NCBI RefSeq assembly: GCF_018332715.1
Contig: NZ_BOQP01000043.1
Location: 62,001 to 126,000, forward strand
Source: Winogradskya consettensis
GTDB lineage: Bacteria > Actinomycetota > Actinomycetes > Mycobacteriales > Micromonosporaceae
Length of the DNA: 64,000 nucleotides
Direction: 5' to 3'
Part shown: positions 25,969 through 35,900 of the stretch, piece by piece
Numbering within the stretch: position 1 is the first letter of the stretch
How the letters are laid out: each line of letters starts with the position of its first letter
Notes under the pieces: model-generated
What the model saw: only the letters and a program-made list of their open reading frames with translations
The model's database searches: none
Told to the model about the DNA's origin: nothing
Position numbers and translations under genes: made by a program

Positions 25969-26703
25969 ATGAAGTTGCTTGAAAACGTAGTCATGGTGCC
26001 GTCGGCCGCGGACGAGATCCGGTCGGTGGTGATCACCCCGGTCGGGCAGGGGCCCTGGCCGGGCGTGCTGCTCTACACCGACATCTTCCAGCTCACCGAG
26101 TCGACCCTGCGGACCGCGCGGCGGCTCGCGTCGTACGGCTTCATCGTGTGCGTCCCCGAGATCTACCCGCACGGCGACCTGGCCGGCGTAGCCCTGGAGT
26201 TCGACGACGCCGGCAAGCAGGCCGGGATGGCCGGCGCCGCCGCCACCTCCATTGCCGACTTCGACGCCGACCGGGTCGCGGTCCTGGACTACCTGGAGAA
26301 CCGCAGCGACACGACAACCCTGCTCGCGACGGGCTTCTGCATCGGCGGCCACCTCGCCTTCCGCGCGGCGTTCGACCCCCGGGTCGCGGCGACGGTGTGT
26401 TTCTACCCGACCGGCCTGCACAACGGCGCGCTCGGAGCCGACGCCGACGCGGGCTCACTCGCCCGGGCCGCCGACATCCGGGGCCCGCTGCTCATCGTCT
26501 TCGGCTCGCAGGACCCGCACGTCCCGGCCGATGCCAGGATCCAGATCATCTCCGAGTTGTACGCCGCCGGCCTCGACGATCTCGAACTGCACATCTACCG
26601 CGGAGGCGAGCACGCCTTCATGCGCGACATCGGCGTACGCCACGACCCGGTCCTGACCGACCTCGCCCTCACCGAAGCCGTCACCTTCTTCCAGGGCCGC
26701 TGA
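25969..26703 (+). CDS. Dienelactone hydrolase family protein
   Basis: 244-aa alpha/beta hydrolase with the dienelactone hydrolase triad C124 (GFCIGGH), D182 (SQDPHV) and H215 (GEHAF), numbered from ATG 25969. In-frame ATGs at 25945 and 25957 could also serve; none has a ribosome site. Family members hydrolyse lactones or esters, classically in chlorocatechol breakdown, but no catechol genes are nearby. The 3' end overlaps the convergent frameshifted gene by 23 nt. Confidence 0.88.
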   Translation: MKLLENVVMVPSAADEIRSVVITPVGQGPWPGVLLYTDIFQLTESTLRTARRLASYGFIVCVPEIYPHGDLAGVALEFDDAGKQAGMAGAAATSIADFDADRVAVLDYLENRSDTTTLLATGFCIGGHLAFRAAFDPRVAATVCFYPTGLHNGALGADADAGSLARAADIRGPLLIVFGSQDPHVPADARIQIISELYAAGLDDLELHIYRGGEHAFMRDIGVRHDPVLTDLALTEAVTFFQGR

Positions 26704-27038
26704 TTCTTTCCGGGCTGCTCAGGATCGCCGTGGTCACCGACGCGACGTCCGCCGGGGTGAGGTGGATGTCGAGGATCGCGCGGGTGATGCCGTAGTTGTT
26801 CGCGTAGAAGTTCTCGAAGTCGACCCGGCGACTCCGCAGCGTCTCCTCGACCGGGGTGAAACTGTCCACCCGGTCGGCGAGGGGTGCGCAGCGGATCGTC
26901 GAGGTCGACCGGCGGCAGGCTGAGGATCCCGGCGCGGGCGATCTGCTGGGCGGGATCGTCGTCCCAGAGCTCGAGCTCCCACCCCGGCCACGCCACCGGC
27001 CCCACGATTCCGCCACTGCTGCTCGTGACAGCCGACAC
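26681..27038 (-). pseudogene. Frameshifted small gene of unknown function
   Basis: From GTG 27038 the minus strand reads VSAVTSSSGGIVGPVAWPG and onward to DDPLRT. At the G4 run 26881-26884 sense shifts by one base into a second frame, LADRVDSFTPVEETLRS and onward to ILSSPERISGPGRR, ending at TGA 26681. Removing one base from the run gives a single smooth frame of about 118 codons. Codon use is good on both sides, so this is a recent mutation, a sequencing error or, less likely, programmed slippage. The product is not recognised. Confidence 0.6.
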
Positions 27039-27134
27039 ACTGTCTGTGACCTGAAGATCCAGTGAGCCTCTGTTCGTAGTCCCGCGTACGGGGTAACGAA
27101 TAGGGCACAGTCGCACCGGCCCCGGGGAGTCAAT

Positions 27135-28877
27135 GTGTTCGGGAACAAGCAGACAGTCGCCGACCAGTTCGTCGAGGTGTTGGTCCAAGCGGGTGTCACA
27201 CGGATCTACGGCATCGTCGGGGACAGTTTGAACGCGCTCAGCGATGCCATCCGGCGCAGCGGTGAGATCCAGTGGGTGCATGTGCGCAACGAGGAGGCCG
27301 CGGCGTTCGCGGCTTCGGCGGAGGCTCAGCTCACCGGGAAGCTCGCGGTGTGTGCGGGCAGTTGCGGGCCGGGTAACACGCATCTGATCCAGGGCGTGTT
27401 CGATGCGCACCGGTCGGGCGTACCCGTGCTCGCCATCGCCTCGCAGATCGCCTCGGGCGAGATCGGCACGGGCTTCTTCCAGGAGACCGACCCGAAGCGA
27501 CTGTTCGAGCAGGCCAGCCACTGGACCGAGGTGCTCTCCAGCCCGGCGCAGATGCCACGGATGCTCCGGGTGGGCATCCAGGAGGCGGTCGGCAAGCAGG
27601 GCGCCGCGGTGATCGTCGTGCCGGGTGACGTGCTGCAGGGCGAGGCCGTGAACGCGACCGGGGAGACCGCCGCCGCGGTGGGGCGCGCGCTGCCGACGCC
27701 GCCGGCCGAGGTGCTGCAGGAGCTCGCCGACCGGCTCAACGGCTCCCCCAAGGTCGCGATCTTCGGGGGGATCGGCTGCGCCGGCGCGCGCGAGGAGGTG
27801 CTCGCCCTGGCTGCCGCGTTGAACGCGCCCGTCGGGCACAGCCTCAGGGGCAAGGAGATTCTTCAGTACGACAACCCGTACGACGTCGGCATGTCCGGTC
27901 TGCTCGGTTATGGGTCCTGCTACGAGGCGTGCAACGAAGCGGATGTGTTGCTGCTGCTGGGCACCGACTTCCCGTACCGCGCCTTCCTGCCGCAGCAGAA
28001 CACGATCCAGGTCGACATCGACCCGTCCCGGCTGGGCCGGCGAACGGTGCTGGACATGGGCATCGCGGGTGACGTCGGCGCCACGATCCGGGCGCTGCTG
28101 CCGCTGCTGAACCCGCGCGAGGACGCCGACTTCCTGCACAAGATGCTGAAGAAGCACGGCGAGAAGCTGGAGCAGACCGTCGAGGCGTACACGCACGACA
28201 TCGAGCACCTGACGCCGCTGCACCCCGAGTACGTCGCCACGGTCCTCGACGAGGAAGCCGCGGACGACGCCGTATTCACCGCGGACACCGGCATGTGCTG
28301 CACCTGGATCGCCCGCTACATCAACCCGAACGGCCGCCGACGGCTGATGGGCTCCTGGGTGCACGGCACGATGGCCAACGCGCTGCCGCAGGCGATCGGC
28401 GCCCAGATGGTCGACCGCGGCCGGCAGGTCATCTCGATGTCCGGCGACGGCGGCCTGGCGATGCTCCTGGGCGAGCTGCTGACCGCGAAGACGCACGCCC
28501 TGCCGGTCAAGGTCGTCGTCTTCAACAACTCCAGCCTCGGCATGGTCCGCCTGGAGATGATGGTCGACGGCGAGCCACCCTTCGAGACCGACCACGACGC
28601 CGTCGACTTCGCCGCGATCGCCCGGGCCGCGGGCTTCCACGCCGTACGCGTCGAAAAGCCGGACGAACTCCGCAGCGCCCTGCGCTCGGTCCTCGACCAC
28701 GACGGCCCTGCCCTGCTCGACGTGGTGACCGACCCGGACGCGTTGTCGGTCCCGTCGCACATCACCGCCGAGGAGGCGAAGGGCTTCGCGCTCTCCATCG
28801 GCAAGACGGTGCTGGGCGGCGGGGTCGGCTCGATGCTCCACCTGGCCCGCACCAACATCCGCAACATCCCGCGTTGA
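27135..28877 (+). CDS. Thiamine-diphosphate pyruvate dehydrogenase (PoxB-type)
   Basis: 580-aa member of the TPP-dependent decarboxylase superfamily. N-terminal pyrimidine-binding domain with catalytic Glu in RNEEAAAFAASAEAQL; middle domain; C-terminal pyrophosphate motif GDGGLAMLLGEL ending in VVVFNNSS. The pattern ADQFVEVLVQAGVTRIYGIVGDSLNALSDAIR is typical of PoxB-like pyruvate dehydrogenases, which oxidatively decarboxylate pyruvate to acetate and CO2. GTG 27135 is the start. The protein lacks an obvious PoxB C-terminal amphipathic helix, so the electron acceptor is uncertain. Confidence 0.9.
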   Translation: MFGNKQTVADQFVEVLVQAGVTRIYGIVGDSLNALSDAIRRSGEIQWVHVRNEEAAAFAASAEAQLTGKLAVCAGSCGPGNTHLIQGVFDAHRSGVPVLAIASQIASGEIGTGFFQETDPKRLFEQASHWTEVLSSPAQMPRMLRVGIQEAVGKQGAAVIVVPGDVLQGEAVNATGETAAAVGRALPTPPAEVLQELADRLNGSPKVAIFGGIGCAGAREEVLALAAALNAPVGHSLRGKEILQYDNPYDVGMSGLLGYGSCYEACNEADVLLLLGTDFPYRAFLPQQNTIQVDIDPSRLGRRTVLDMGIAGDVGATIRALLPLLNPREDADFLHKMLKKHGEKLEQTVEAYTHDIEHLTPLHPEYVATVLDEEAADDAVFTADTGMCCTWIARYINPNGRRRLMGSWVHGTMANALPQAIGAQMVDRGRQVISMSGDGGLAMLLGELLTAKTHALPVKVVVFNNSSLGMVRLEMMVDGEPPFETDHDAVDFAAIARAAGFHAVRVEKPDELRSALRSVLDHDGPALLDVVTDPDALSVPSHITAEEAKGFALSIGKTVLGGGVGSMLHLARTNIRNIPR

Positions 28878-28921
28878 GAAATCCGCAACATCTCCGGGCC
28901 TGGCGGCCATAGCTGGATGTG

Positions 28922-29494
28922 ATGACGCAGACGGGGCCGACCGACCAGGACCTCTGGACCGCGGTGGCCGCCGGGGACGAGGCCGCCTTCGGCACGCTGT
29001 TCGACCGGCATTCGCGGGCGGTCTACAACCATGCCTTCCGGCTCTGCGGCTCGTGGAGCGTCGCCGAGGACATCACCCAGGCGACGTTCCTGGCCGCGTG
29101 GCGCAAGCGCGGGACGGTGCAGCTCGCGCTCGACACGGCGCTGCCGTGGCTGCTGGTGGTGGCGGGCAACTGTGCGCGGACGGAATGGCGGTCGGCGCGG
29201 CGGTTGCGGGCCCTGCTCGGCCGGCTGCCCGCCGAGCACGACCCCGACCCCGCCGACGACGTCGCCGGTCGCCTCGACGACGAACGCTCGATGGGCACGG
29301 TCCTTGCAGCCGTACGCCGGCTGCCTCGCGCTGAACGGGAAGCCGTCGCGCTGTGCCTGTGGTCGGGTGTCGGCTACCCGGAGGCCGCTGCCGCTCTGGG
29401 CATCACCGAGGTCGCGGTCCGCTCCCGCGTGAGCCGGGCCCGGGCCCGGCTCAGCACCCTGCTCGGCGCCACTCTCACGGAGGAACAGCGATGA
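28922..29494 (+). CDS. ECF-type RNA polymerase sigma factor
   Basis: 190-aa sigma-70 family ECF factor. Region 2: FDRHSRAVYNHAFRLCGSWSVAEDITQATFLAAWRK; region 4: REAVALCLWSGVGYPEAAAALGITEVAVRSRVSRARARL. ATG 28922 is chosen; GTG 28919 is in frame. Its stop overlaps the ATG of the next gene (ATGA), so the two are coupled, as with sigma/anti-sigma pairs. Confidence 0.92.
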   Translation: MTQTGPTDQDLWTAVAAGDEAAFGTLFDRHSRAVYNHAFRLCGSWSVAEDITQATFLAAWRKRGTVQLALDTALPWLLVVAGNCARTEWRSARRLRALLGRLPAEHDPDPADDVAGRLDDERSMGTVLAAVRRLPRAEREAVALCLWSGVGYPEAAAALGITEVAVRSRVSRARARLSTLLGATLTEEQR

Positions 29495-30309
29495 ACGACG
29501 TGCTCAAGCCCCCCGCCGACCGGCACCTGCCGCCGGCCCGCGCCGCCCGGATGCGTACGGAGCTGATGACCGTCGCCCGGGGCCCGCGAGTTCACCGGCG
29601 GCGGCTGCTGGTCGCGACGGCGGCGGTGCTCGCCCTGATCGCGGGGGTCGCCGTGGTCAAGCTGGACACCGGCCGCACCCAGATCCTCGCGATGAGCAGC
29701 GCGGAACTTGACCCGTCGCTGCGTCGCGCAGTCCGCGACTGCCTGGAACAGATGAAACCGCGCGACGACGGAGGCCCGCCGCTGGAGTTCGTGCCCGTCG
29801 CGCCGGCAGACGTCACCATCGCGTCCCGGCGCGGCCCCTGGATCGCCGTGCTGTTCCTCACCCAGGACGGCTACATGGCCTGCGACATGCACATGAAATT
29901 CGGCAAACTCCAGTCGAGCAGCGTGGGCGGCGAAGCCTGGCCCCACCGCGACTACCTCCCCGGCCCCGTCCAGCGCCTCAGCCTCACCTCGACAGAAGCC
30001 GACGGCGGCTCGGTGTCGGTCCTCGGCCGGGTCAGCGCCCGGGTCGACCGCCTGATCCTCGAACACGGCAACGGCCGCACCACCACCGCCCGGATCAACA
30101 ACGGCGCCTTCGGCCTCATCTCCCTCACCGAAGACGTCCGCAAGAACGCCCAACTGGTCAGCTACGACGCCACAGGCACCGAGATCGACCGCCGGCCCCT
30201 CTTCACCTACTCGCAGAACTACCCACACTGCTACACCGACCCGACCGGCACCGTCATCTACGGCACCCCCGGCCCCGCCTGCCTACCCGCCGACCCCTGG
30301 ACCCCCTGA
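29491..30309 (+). CDS. Membrane protein coupled to the ECF sigma factor
   Basis: 272-aa protein: about 37 cytoplasmic residues (PPARAARMRTELM), one membrane helix at about 38-57, and an external domain of about 210 residues ending with two cysteines (YPHCYTD and GPACLPAD). This is the layout of a sensor/anti-sigma partner, but the cytoplasmic part is too short for a classic zinc anti-sigma domain and has no HxxxCxxC. It may be a sigma-linked effector. Translation starts at ATG 29491 with CGGAGGAAC upstream. Confidence 0.75.
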   Translation: MNDVLKPPADRHLPPARAARMRTELMTVARGPRVHRRRLLVATAAVLALIAGVAVVKLDTGRTQILAMSSAELDPSLRRAVRDCLEQMKPRDDGGPPLEFVPVAPADVTIASRRGPWIAVLFLTQDGYMACDMHMKFGKLQSSSVGGEAWPHRDYLPGPVQRLSLTSTEADGGSVSVLGRVSARVDRLILEHGNGRTTTARINNGAFGLISLTEDVRKNAQLVSYDATGTEIDRRPLFTYSQNYPHCYTDPTGTVIYGTPGPACLPADPWTP

Positions 30310-30389
30310 CCAGCCGGCGTCCCGAGCCCCTGATGCGCTTGCAGTCAGGGGGACAGTGCCCTCGGCCCCCGCAGCTGGCCTTGGTGGCG

Positions 30390-30600
30390 GCCTCGGGTGC
30401 GATGCCCGCCGCCGGTGGGATGTTGCCGAGTTTCCTGGTGTCGACGTGGATCAGATCGCCTGGAAGGTCGTGCAGGGACTTGCGTCCGGTCGGCCCAGCG
30501 TTTCGCGGTGGTGGGGGCTGGCCTGGAAGCGTTCCACGGCTCTGCGTAGCGGCCAGCTCCGCTTCACCCAGAGGTCCTCATCCGTGCCAGGCAATCCGCG
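30390..30600 (-). pseudogene. Fossil of an IS481-family transposase
   Basis: Three minus-strand frames together recall an IS481 transposase. WPLRRAVERFQAS, then TTAKRWADR in another frame, match the N-terminal helix-turn-helix. LHDLPGDLIHVDTRKLGNIP in a third frame matches the start of the DDE catalytic core (first Asp in HVD). The segments are joined by frameshifts and a large internal deletion, and everything after the first strand is gone. No terminal inverted repeats or target duplications could be recognised. Confidence 0.6.
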
Positions 30601-30849
30601 CTGTTACCAAACGTCCGTGGTCAGAACGGTTAGATGTTGCGCTGAGCATCAGGATGCGACAACTTCATGCGGTGTAGCTCGTCAAATCCGGACAATAATG
30701 CCTCGGCACAAATCATATGTTTCCTGGCCAGACATGAATGGCCCACGCTTGACGACTGACGCCGCAGAATGTTGCGGTAGCGCGGGTTTCGACGCAACTT
30801 CGTGCCCCGCGACCAGAGCCCTGCCATCTGCTGCCAATGAATCGAAGAC
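30601..30849. other. Gene-free, less GC-rich stretch beside the T7SS island
   Basis: This is visibly lower in GC than its surroundings (for example AATCCGGACAATAATGCC and CAAATCATATGTTTCC). I see no convincing gene or element. Together with the transposase fossil it marks the left border of the T7SS island and looks like old insertion debris. Confidence 0.5.
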
Positions 30850-31287
30850 TCAGGACGCCAGGTCGACCAGGATTTTCCTGAGGATCATGGAATTCCGGCC
30901 GCCGCTCTCCTCCACATCGGAGAGCGCGGCCAGCATCTTCTCCGCCGCCCCGAGCAGCGCAGTGCGCAGCACGGCCAGCGGCACCGACGTCGTACCCAGG
31001 CACTCGTCCCCGTCCTGCATCCCCCTGATCAGGATCAGGTCCCGCTCAGCGGCCCTCTGATAAACCAGATCAAAGCTGCCGTCGAAGCAGAAAGAGCGCG
31101 CTTCGCCGGCTCCGTGCCGCAGCTCCTTGTACGCCGTGGCGGCGGCGCCGAGCATGGAGAGTGGGAGGTCCGACCAGCCCACCTCCGGGAACGCCGTTCC
31201 GTCGAGCAGGAACCAGGCGCGTCCCGAAGGTGACAGCGGGAACGGCTTCCGGCCGGGCTGGAAGTCGCGGAAGACCAGGTCGAACAA
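30850..31287 (-). CDS. Unknown protein coupled to the LysM-like T7SS gene
   Basis: 145-aa protein with no recognised family. Strand-rich start (FPLSPSGRAWFLLDGTAFPEVGW), then SFCFDGSFDLVYQ, then a long C-terminal helix rich in Ala/Leu. It starts at TTG 31287, 3 nt after the stop of the gene at 31291-32796, so the two are almost surely one operon. Small size and position suggest a helper or immunity role in the T7SS locus; that is inference. Confidence 0.65.
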   Translation of the reverse strand: MFDLVFRDFQPGRKPFPLSPSGRAWFLLDGTAFPEVGWSDLPLSMLGAAATAYKELRHGAGEARSFCFDGSFDLVYQRAAERDLILIRGMQDGDECLGTTSVPLAVLRTALLGAAEKMLAALSDVEESGGRNSMILRKILVDLAS

Positions 31288-31290
31288 TCG

Positions 31291-32796
31291 TTAGTTGCCC
31301 TGGCCGGCGGGGACGCGGCCGGTGTAGACGTTGAGGCCGAGGGCGCCGGTGTCGAGGCGGCCGTCGGGGTGGACGGTGAAGCGCCAGCGGCCCTGGCGGG
31401 TCTGGCCGACGACGATGACGACCCAGGCGGCGTCGGGGCGGTTGACGAGGTTCTGGACGCGTTCCATGTCTCGGGCGCCGGGGGGTGAGCCGAGGATCAG
31501 GACGCCGAGGCCGGCGCCGCTGCCGCCGTTGCGCAGGGCGTAGGCGCCTTCGGCGACGTCGCCCTCGGCGGTGGTGAGGGCGTCGCGGATGCTGCCGAGG
31601 GAGGAGAGGCGTTCCATTTCCGGCAGGTGGGGGCGGACGTCGCCGGCGATGACGCGGACGTCGTCGGCCCAGGGGCTGCGGATGAGCTCCTCGACCCAGG
31701 CGCCGACGAGCTCGCGGGCGACGGAGCCGTCGCCTTCGATGCTGATCACGCCGGTGGCCTGGCCGAGGTCGACGAGCTCGCGGGTGACGCCGGTGGTGCC
31801 GAGGGTGACGAGGCGCGGGGTCGGGCTGACCACGTCGTTGCGGGCGGGCAGGGCCTGCAGGTCGCGCAGGGAGGACTGCCAGACGCGGCCGCTCTCGACG
31901 GCTTCCCACGGCTCGGTGGGGTCGCCGCCGGGGACGGCGAGGCGCAGCGAGATGCGGGTGTCGTCGAGGGAGACGCCGTAGACCGGCGGGACCGGGCGGC
32001 CGGCTGCCTCGCTGCCGGTGACCAGGACGCGCAGGGCGCGGTCGACGGTCCAGGCCGCGGCGGTGTCGAACGTGCGGGCCGACATCCCGGGGGCGGATTT
32101 GCCCTTGCGGCGCGGCTTTGTCGTCTTCGGGGGCTTGGGTGCCTTCGGGGCCGGGGACGCGTAGGGCAAGCCGGGGGTGGCGGCAGGCGCGGATTTGTCG
32201 GCGGCGTTGCGGCGACGGCGGATCAGCAGGAAGCCGATCACCAGGCCGGCGAGGATCAGGACGACGCCGACGATCAGCAGGATCACCAGCAGCGGCGATC
32301 CGTTGCTCGTCGAGTCGGCGGCGCCGGGAGCGGCGGCCGTGGGGTCGGTGTCCGGGGACTCCGAGGCTGCCGCGCTGGGTGCGCCCGAGGCGTCGGGATC
32401 CTCGGGGAGCGGCGGCAGTGGGCCGATGTTGACGCCGTCGCCCTTCGCGTCGTCGGGCAGCACGAGGATCCAGCCGGGCTCGATCGCCTCGGCCGTCTGG
32501 ACGCGCTTGCCGTCGAACTGGAGCCGGCCCTTGTTGAGCTCGAAGATCTCCAGGTTGCGGTTGCCGTCACCGAGGAAGCGCTCGGCGATCTCGAACAGGA
32601 ACTCGGGCTGGCCCTTGTAGCTGGACTGCACGACGTACCACTTGGGGTCTGCCCTTTTTTCGGCCAGAGAAGAGCCGTGCAGACCTGGGAGTGACGACGA
32701 CGGTGACGCCAGAGCCGGTGACCCGGCACCCACCGTCACGGCGAGCATCAGACCCAGCACCAGGGTGCTGGCTCGACGGAATGTTCGACGGGCCAT
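31291..32796 (-). CDS. LysM-like-domain membrane protein of the T7SS locus
   Basis: 501-aa protein: signal peptide (1-30), a LysM-like wall-binding region about 52-115 (YVVQSSYKGQPEFLFEIAERFLG and GWILVLPDDAKGDG), a Pro/Ala/Asp linker, one membrane helix about 168-192 followed by RRRR, and a cytoplasmic alpha/beta domain of about 300 residues (about 230-501). The orientation predicts a link between cell wall and cytoplasm, as expected for a secretion-machine scaffold. It shares a 152-bp divergent promoter region with the EssC-like ATPase. It is not EccB, whose N-terminus is cytoplasmic. Confidence 0.8.
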   Translation of the reverse strand: MARRTFRRASTLVLGLMLAVTVGAGSPALASPSSSLPGLHGSSLAEKRADPKWYVVQSSYKGQPEFLFEIAERFLGDGNRNLEIFELNKGRLQFDGKRVQTAEAIEPGWILVLPDDAKGDGVNIGPLPPLPEDPDASGAPSAAASESPDTDPTAAAPGAADSTSNGSPLLVILLIVGVVLILAGLVIGFLLIRRRRNAADKSAPAATPGLPYASPAPKAPKPPKTTKPRRKGKSAPGMSARTFDTAAAWTVDRALRVLVTGSEAAGRPVPPVYGVSLDDTRISLRLAVPGGDPTEPWEAVESGRVWQSSLRDLQALPARNDVVSPTPRLVTLGTTGVTRELVDLGQATGVISIEGDGSVARELVGAWVEELIRSPWADDVRVIAGDVRPHLPEMERLSSLGSIRDALTTAEGDVAEGAYALRNGGSGAGLGVLILGSPPGARDMERVQNLVNRPDAAWVVIVVGQTRQGRWRFTVHPDGRLDTGALGLNVYTGRVPAGQGN

Positions 32797-32948
32797 GGCC
32801 AACTTCCTCGCATACAGATCACCGATACGCGGCCACCCTACATTTACGGGGTGCGATAGCGTTGGGCCCACTGTCCGCGCGCTGTCGCCACGCCTCGCCC
32901 CTCTCCGATGAAGGACCGCGATCGTGCGGAACACCTCGGCCCGGAGGC

Positions 32949-35900
32949 ATGGTGCAGCTCTTACTGACAATCGTCGATCCCAGAACGGGCGACTCCGCTG
33001 ACGTGGCGCTCACCGCCGCGGGACACACCACTGTGGATGCGCTCGGCTACACAGCGCAACGACTTCTTCGCGATGCGAATCGGCGTACCGGCGGCGCGAC
33101 CGGCGCGGCCACCCTCTATATCAATGGCAAACCGCTGCACCCGGCGCTTACGCTCGACGGTTCGGCCGTGCGGGACGGCTCCGTCATCGGCCTCGACGGC
33201 CCCGCCGGCTGGCCCGTTCCGGAACAGTCCGGGTTACTCGAGGTACGCACGATCGCGGGCGCCTCGACGGGTGCCGTTGCCCGGCTCGGTGCCGGCATCG
33301 GCGACCTCGGTAACGACCAGCACTGCTGGGTGCCGGTCGGCGATCCGGCCGTCCCACCCGTCGCCGCGGTGATCAGTGTCGACGTCCAGGCCCGGTGCTT
33401 CGTGGAGCCCGAGGGCGGGGTGCCGCTGGAAATTGATGGCGAAACCGTGACCGAGCGGTTCATGTGGCTCCCCGGTCAACTACTCAAGGTCGGCGACTCG
33501 TTACTGGAACTCGCCGAATACACCCGCCCCGACGCGGCGCTGGAGCCGTCCTCGGACGGCACGGGGCTGGACTACAACCGGCCGCCGCGGATCCGGGCGC
33601 CCCGGCACCAGACCCGTTTCCGGCTGCCCGCGCCGCCGAAGGAGCCGCAGCGCAACCCGCTGCCCTGGCTGGTGGCGCTGCTGCCGCTGGTCGGCGCACT
33701 GGCGCTGATGTTCCTGACCGGCAACAAGACGATGCTGTTCCTGGCCCTGCTCTCGCCGCTGTCCGTGATGGGCAACTACGTGATGCAGCGCCGCCAGGGC
33801 AAACGTTCCTACGCCGAGCTGCGCCGGGAGTACCAGGAGCGCAAGGCACGGATCGAGAAGGACGCGCAGGACGCGCTCGAGGTCGAGAAGGTCGAGCGCC
33901 GGGCGGGCTGCCCCGACCCCGCGCTGATCTCGGTGATCGCCACCGGGCCGCGCCGGCGGTTGTGGGAGCGCCGCCGCCGCGACGAGGACCACCTGCTGCT
34001 GCGGGTCGGCAGCGGCGAGTTGCCCGCCGAGGTCGCGCTGGACGACCCGGAGCAGGACGAGCACCGGCGTACGGTGCACTGGAGCATCCCGGACGTTCCG
34101 GTCACCCTGCCGCTGAAGGACCACGGCGTCATCGGCTTCGCCGGGCCCGGTGACAGCGCCCGCGCGCTGGGCCGGTGGGCGGTGATCCAGGCCGCGGTGC
34201 TGCAGAGCCCCAACGACGTCCAGATCAGCGTGCTGACCGAACCGGCCGGCAAGGAGAGCTGGAACTGGGTTCGCTGGCTGCCGCACTCCCGGTCGAACAA
34301 CCCGAACGCCCCGGCCGTGATGATCGGTGTCGACGCCGAGTCGGTGGGCCGCCGGGTGGCCGCGCTGCTCGAGATGATCGACGCGCGGCTCGCCGTGCGC
34401 CAGGAGACCGGCTCGGCCGGCTTCCGCGAGCCCGACATGATCGTGGTCCTGGACGGCTCACGGCGGCTGCGGTCGCTGCCCGGCGTCCTCCAGCTGCTGC
34501 GTGACGGCCCGTCCGTCGGCGTCTACGCCATCTGCCTCGACGCCGACGAGCGCCTGCTGCCGGCCGAGTGCCAGGCGGTGGCCGTGGCCGAGGGCGGCTC
34601 CCTGCGGATCTCGCGCACCGGCGCCGACGAGCTGACCGGGATCCGCCCCGACGTCCTGTCCCCCGCGTGGTGCGCGCGGGTGGCCCGGTCGCTGGCCCCG
34701 ATCCGCGACGTCAGCGATGACGAGGAGGACGCCGCGCTGCCCGGCTCGAGCCGGCTGCTGGACGTGCTGTCGCTGGAGCCCCCGCAGGCCGAGACGATCG
34801 TGTCGCGCTGGGCGGTCCGGGGCGCCACCACGACCGCGGTGGTCGGCGAGTCGTTCGACGGCCCGTTCGAGATCGACCTGCGCCGCGACGGGCCGCACGG
34901 CCTGATCGCCGGCACCACCGGCTCCGGCAAGTCCGAGCTGCTGCAGACCATCGTGGCCTCGCTCGCGGCCGCCAACCGGCCGGACGCCATGACGTTCGTG
35001 CTGGTCGACTACAAGGGCGGCAGCGCGTTCGGCGACTGTGTGCGCCTGCCGCACACCGTCGGCATGGTCACCGACCTCGACGAGCACCTCGTGCGCCGAG
35101 CCCTGGAGTCGCTCTCCGCGGAGCTCCGGCGGCGCGAGCACGTGCTGGCCGCGGCGGGCGCCAAGGACATCGAGGACTACACCCGGGTCGCCGACCGGCA
35201 GCCGGGCAGCCTCAAGCTCCCCCGGCTGCTGATCGTCATCGACGAGTTCGCGTCGATGGCCCGGGAGCTGCCCGACTTCGTCACCGGCCTGGTCAACATC
35301 GCGCAGCGGGGCCGGTCGCTCGGCATCCACCTGCTGCTCGCCACCCAGCGCCCGAGCGGCGTGGTCTCCCCCGAGATCCGGGCCAACACCAACCTGCGGA
35401 TCGCGCTGCGGGTCACCGACGCGGCGGAGAGCCAGGACGTGCTCAACGCCCCCGACTCGGCACGCATCTCGAAGAGCACGCCGGGTCGTGCGTACGTGCG
35501 GCTCGGGCATGCCTCTCTGGTGCCGTTCCAGGCCGGCCGGGTCGGTGGCCGCCGCCCGGGCAGCGGCGGTGGCGAGGCCGCCCCGCCGGACCTGCGGATC
35601 CTGGACTGGGCCGATCTGGCCCGCCCGATCGAGGTCGCCAAGGTGGCCCGTACGGTCGACCAGGAGGAGATCACCGACCTGCAGGTGCTGGTCGAGGCGC
35701 TGCGCAAGGCCGCCGAGATCGCCCAGGTGCCGGCTCAGCACAGCCCATGGCTCGCGGCGCTGCCCGACACGGTGATCATCGATGACCTGGCCGCGACGCC
35801 GGTGGTGCCGCACAAGCTGGCCACGGTGCCGTTCGGCATCGAGGACCTCCCGGCGCAGCAGGCGCAACGTACGGCGGTGCTGGAGCTGGAGCGGTTCGGT

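Noticed and set aside
26595..28910. 771-codon minus-strand frame opposite the PoxB-type gene
   Set aside because: Only the short part between 26884 and 27038 looks coding, as the first half of the frameshifted gene; the rest is antisense to the TPP enzyme.
30630..30827. Small open frame in the lower-GC scar
   Set aside because: No ribosome site, no recognisable domain and poor codon bias; more likely debris.
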